From Paenibacillus xylanexedens (GTDB taxonomy: Bacteria; Bacillota; Bacilli; Paenibacillales; Paenibacillaceae): a stretch of 64,000 bases of DNA. Within the stretch, counting starts at the first letter, position 1. The number at the start of each line of letters is the position of its first letter. The notes beneath the pieces are model-generated. The model worked only from the letters and a program-made list of their open reading frames with translations. It did not search any database and was not told the DNA's origin. Location: contig NZ_CP018620.1 of assembly GCF_001908275.1 (NCBI RefSeq), positions 4,092,001 through 4,156,000 on the forward strand. Reading direction: 5' to 3'. This document shows positions 61,836 to 64,000 of this stretch, piece by piece. A program made the position numbers and the translations under genes.

Positions 61836-62706
61836 AATATGTGTAATTGGAAGCAGTTCAATGGATCTGGTTGTTACTTCGTCAAGACGGCCGGGGGCGG
61901 GTGAAACCGTTCTTGGCGATAGCTTCAAAACGGTTCCTGGTGGCAAAGGAGCCAATCAGGCTGTTGCCGCTGCACGACTGGGTGCCGAGGTTGCGATGAT
62001 CGGCCGGGTAGGCGACGATGCTTTTGGCAAAGATATTTTAGAGAACTTTAGAGCAAATGCTGTAAATACGCAAAATGTGAAACCGGTTACACATTTAGAA
62101 AGTGGAACGGCTCATATCATTCTGGCAGAAGGTGATAATAGTATCGTAGTGGTTGAAGCGGCGAATCGGGAAGTTACTCCTGCATATGTCGATGAAGCAG
62201 CTGAAGTGATCCGCGATGCAGATATCGTATTAATTCAGCAGGAAATTCCGGAGGAAACGGTTGTGCATGTGAGTGCATTGTGTGCAGAACTCGGAACACC
62301 GCTGCTGCTTAATCCCGCTCCGGCGAGAACATTGCCGCAAGAAGTGATCGACAATGCCGCATATATCACGCCAAACGAGCATGAAGCCGAGATTTTGTTT
62401 CAGGGCATGAGTCCTGCACAGGCATTACGTCAGTATCCTAACAAGTTGTTCATTACGGAGGGCAGTAAAGGTGTACGGTACTTTGATGGCACTGAGGAAA
62501 TTCTAGTCCCAACTTATAAAGTTGAGGCTGTTGATACTACGGGGGCAGGGGATACGTTCAACGCCGCATTTGCAGTTGCTTTGGCTGAAGGAAAAGCGTT
62601 ACAAGAGAGTATACGCTTCGCCAATCGGGCTGCATCGTTGTCCGTCACCAAGTTCGGAGCGCAGGGCGGCATGCCGACGCGTGATGAAGTAGAGGAGAGC
62701 TTGTAA
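61828..62706 (+). CDS. rbsK: Ribokinase
   Basis: A 292-residue PfkB-family kinase that phosphorylates D-ribose at O5 with ATP. The first signature region is [30 protein letters not shown] (about residues 38-67) and the second is [14 protein letters not shown], holding the catalytic Asp and the anion hole. The length is normal. It overlaps rbsR by eight bases and rbsD by one, so translation of all three is coupled. Confidence 0.97.
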   Translation: MAKICVIGSSSMDLVVTSSRRPGAGETVLGDSFKTVPGGKGANQAVAAARLGAEVAMIGRVGDDAFGKDILENFRANAVNTQNVKPVTHLESGTAHIILAEGDNSIVVVEAANREVTPAYVDEAAEVIRDADIVLIQQEIPEETVVHVSALCAELGTPLLLNPAPARTLPQEVIDNAAYITPNEHEAEILFQGMSPAQALRQYPNKLFITEGSKGVRYFDGTEEILVPTYKVEAVDTTGAGDTFNAAFAVALAEGKALQESIRFANRAASLSVTKFGAQGGMPTRDEVEESL

Positions 62707-63107
62707 TGAAAAGAAATGGCATGTTGAATAGTCACATTTCCAAGATTTTGTCGGATCTGGGCCATACGGACATGATTGCGATTGCGGATGCAGGTCTGCC
62801 GGTACCGGACGGGGTACTCAAAATTGATCTGGCCCTTAAACTGGGAACACCAAGTTTTCGCGAAGTGGTGGAAGCGATCGCAGAAGATATGGTCATTGAG
62901 AAAGTCATTGTGGCTGAAGAGATTTGCGAAGGCAATCCCGTAGCTATGCAATTCATCACAGAGAAATTCGGGGTAGAAGCAATTGATGCTTCCGTCAGCC
63001 ATGAACAATTCAAAGCATTAACTCGGCAGGTGAAAGCGGTCATCCGCACAGGTGAAGCCACACCCTATGCCAATTGCATTTTACAATCGGGAGTCCATTT
63101 CGGTTAA
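62706..63107 (+). CDS. rbsD: D-ribose pyranase
   Basis: A 133-residue RbsD/FucU-family enzyme that converts the pyranose to the furanose form of D-ribose, the substrate of ribokinase. The catalytic His is in [23 protein letters not shown] (about residue 20), and the C-terminal [17 protein letters not shown] is typical. The start codon shares one base with the rbsK stop. Confidence 0.97.
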   Translation: MKRNGMLNSHISKILSDLGHTDMIAIADAGLPVPDGVLKIDLALKLGTPSFREVVEAIAEDMVIEKVIVAEEICEGNPVAMQFITEKFGVEAIDASVSHEQFKALTRQVKAVIRTGEATPYANCILQSGVHFG

Positions 63108-63121
63108 AAGGAGGTTGCGTA

Positions 63122-64000
63122 ATGCACATTCAGATGCAAGACATTCATAAAGCGTTTGGAACGAATCAGGTGCTGAGCGGAGTGGATTTTGAACTAAAGG
63201 ATGGTGAAGTTCATGCCCTGATGGGGGAGAATGGAGCCGGCAAATCCACACTGATGAATATTCTGATTGGTCTTCATCAGCGTGATCAGGGAACCATTAC
63301 CATAGACGGAGAAGAAAACTATTTTGCAAGTCCGAAGGAAGCCGAGAAACTGGGTCTCACATTCATACATCAGGAGCTGAATGTATGGCCTGAAATGACG
63401 GTGCTGGATAATCTCTTTATTGGTAAGGAACTGACATCATCGTTCGGATTGCTCAATACAAGACAAATGAAAGCGCTTGCCAAAGAACAGTTCGCCAAGC
63501 TTTCCGTAGACATACCACTGGAACGTCCTGCGGGAGAGTGCTCTGTCGGGCAGCAACAGATGATCGAGATTGCCAAAGCGCTAATGACAGATGCCAAGGT
63601 CATCATTATGGATGAGCCAACAGCAGCACTTACGGAGCGTGAGATCCAGAAGCTGTTTGGTGTAATCAGCTCGCTGAAGAAGGAAGGCGTATCCATCGTC
63701 TATATTTCTCACCGAATGGAGGAGATATTCACGATATGTGACCGGATTACCATCATGCGTGACGGAAGAACGGTAGACACACAAGCTATTCCGCAGACAA
63801 GCTTTGATGAAGTGGTGCGGAAAATGGTAGGTCGTGAACTTACCGAGCGTTATCCTGTCCGGAATCCTTCTTATGGTGAAGTTGTCCTCGAAGTAAGGAA
63901 TGCAAGCAGCAAAGGTCTATTCGAGAATATTAACTTCACCGTGAGAGCGGGGGAAATACTCGGTTTCTCTGGACTCATGGGTTCTGGACGAACAGAGATC
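63122..64000 (+). CDS. rbsA: Ribose ABC transporter ATPase, cut by the window end
   Basis: The first 293 residues of a protein expected to be about 490-500 long. The first nucleotide-binding domain is complete: Walker [10 protein letters not shown] (about residues 36-44), signature [15 protein letters not shown], Walker [12 protein letters not shown] and the switch His in YISHRMEE. The second domain begins at [21 protein letters not shown]. It energises ribose import with RbsC and RbsB, whose genes should follow. AAAGGAGGT lies before the ATG, 14 bases after rbsD. The order matches the B. subtilis rbsRKDACB operon. Confidence 0.97.
   Translation, partial: MHIQMQDIHKAFGTNQVLSGVDFELKDGEVHALMGENGAGKSTLMNILIGLHQRDQGTITIDGEENYFASPKEAEKLGLTFIHQELNVWPEMTVLDNLFIGKELTSSFGLLNTRQMKALAKEQFAKLSVDIPLERPAGECSVGQQQMIEIAKALMTDAKVIIMDEPTAALTEREIQKLFGVISSLKKEGVSIVYISHRMEEIFTICDRITIMRDGRTVDTQAIPQTSFDEVVRKMVGRELTERYPVRNPSYGEVVLEVRNASSKGLFENINFTVRAGEILGFSGLMGSGRTEI

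Noticed and set aside
1..64000. CRISPR arrays, tRNA or rRNA genes, prophage and complete insertion sequences
   Set aside because: I looked for regular spaced repeats, cloverleaf or rRNA signatures and transposase or integrase proteins, and found none. Small RNAs without obvious landmarks could still be missed.

Overview
The window looks like chromosomal DNA of a Gram-positive, low-to-mid G+C member of the Bacillota, most probably a Paenibacillus. This rests on strong AGGAGG-type ribosome sites with frequent TTG and GTG starts, a bacillithiol gene pair (yojF-bshB2), a solute-binding-protein sugar ABC transporter facing a YesM/YesN-type two-component system, many MerR/HxlR/TetR/MarR regulators beside single oxidoreductases, and palindromic intergenic repeats. 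No species-level claim is possible without a database. No rRNA, tRNA, prophage, complete insertion sequence or CRISPR array was recognised.

Layout. 1-3030: a membrane-anchored unknown, a DUF817 membrane protein, and yojF-bshB2. 3305-7381: a tightly overlapping nosD-nosL-nosY-nosF-thioredoxin cluster with no nosZ. 7556-11160: metE with a candidate MET-box, then two small unknown genes. 11165-12043: a palindromic repeat whose end supplies the stop codon of a metallo-beta-lactamase-fold gene. 12262-17675: acetyltransferase, HxlR regulator with an arginase-fold protein, MFS exporter, uppP, and a Fur-box-controlled siderophore-binding lipoprotein. 17862-20600: a MarR regulator, an NAD(P)-binding protein, a cysteine-less rhodanese and an old yellow enzyme, probably one redox/electrophile module. 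20702-21082: a 381-bp MITE-like element. 21115-33648: single regulators with redox enzymes (AraC, TetR, MerR-alcohol dehydrogenase, HIT, frataxin-like Fra, aldo/keto reductase, HxlR-NmrA, SDR) and a HelD-type RNA polymerase-recycling ATPase.

33766-42594: CUT1 sugar transporter, divergent sensor kinase and response regulator, and a chemoreceptor. 42784-49255: a class-I amidotransferase hydrolase, a TetR-MMPL efflux pair, and a TetR with a cytochrome P450. 49421-49652 is a deaminase gene with an internal deletion. 49653-50193 is a long structured leader ending in terminator-like hairpins directly before the carboxynorspermidine synthase/decarboxylase operon. 52772-60536: SDR with divergent MerR, YitT, small and secreted proteins, a class-C serine hydrolase, a DMT transporter, and TetR with divergent cupin. 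60846-64000: the ribose operon rbsR-rbsK-rbsD-rbsA, cut off inside rbsA.

The clearest theme is local control of single redox or detoxification enzymes. Two MerR-type promoters have the diagnostic 19-bp spacer. One TetR-type operator occurs in two nearly identical promoters 10.5 kb apart. The most promising unexplained items are the orphan nos assembly cluster, the polyamine operon leader, the helD leader, and an in-frame acidic repeat surviving behind the stop codon of an SDR gene.
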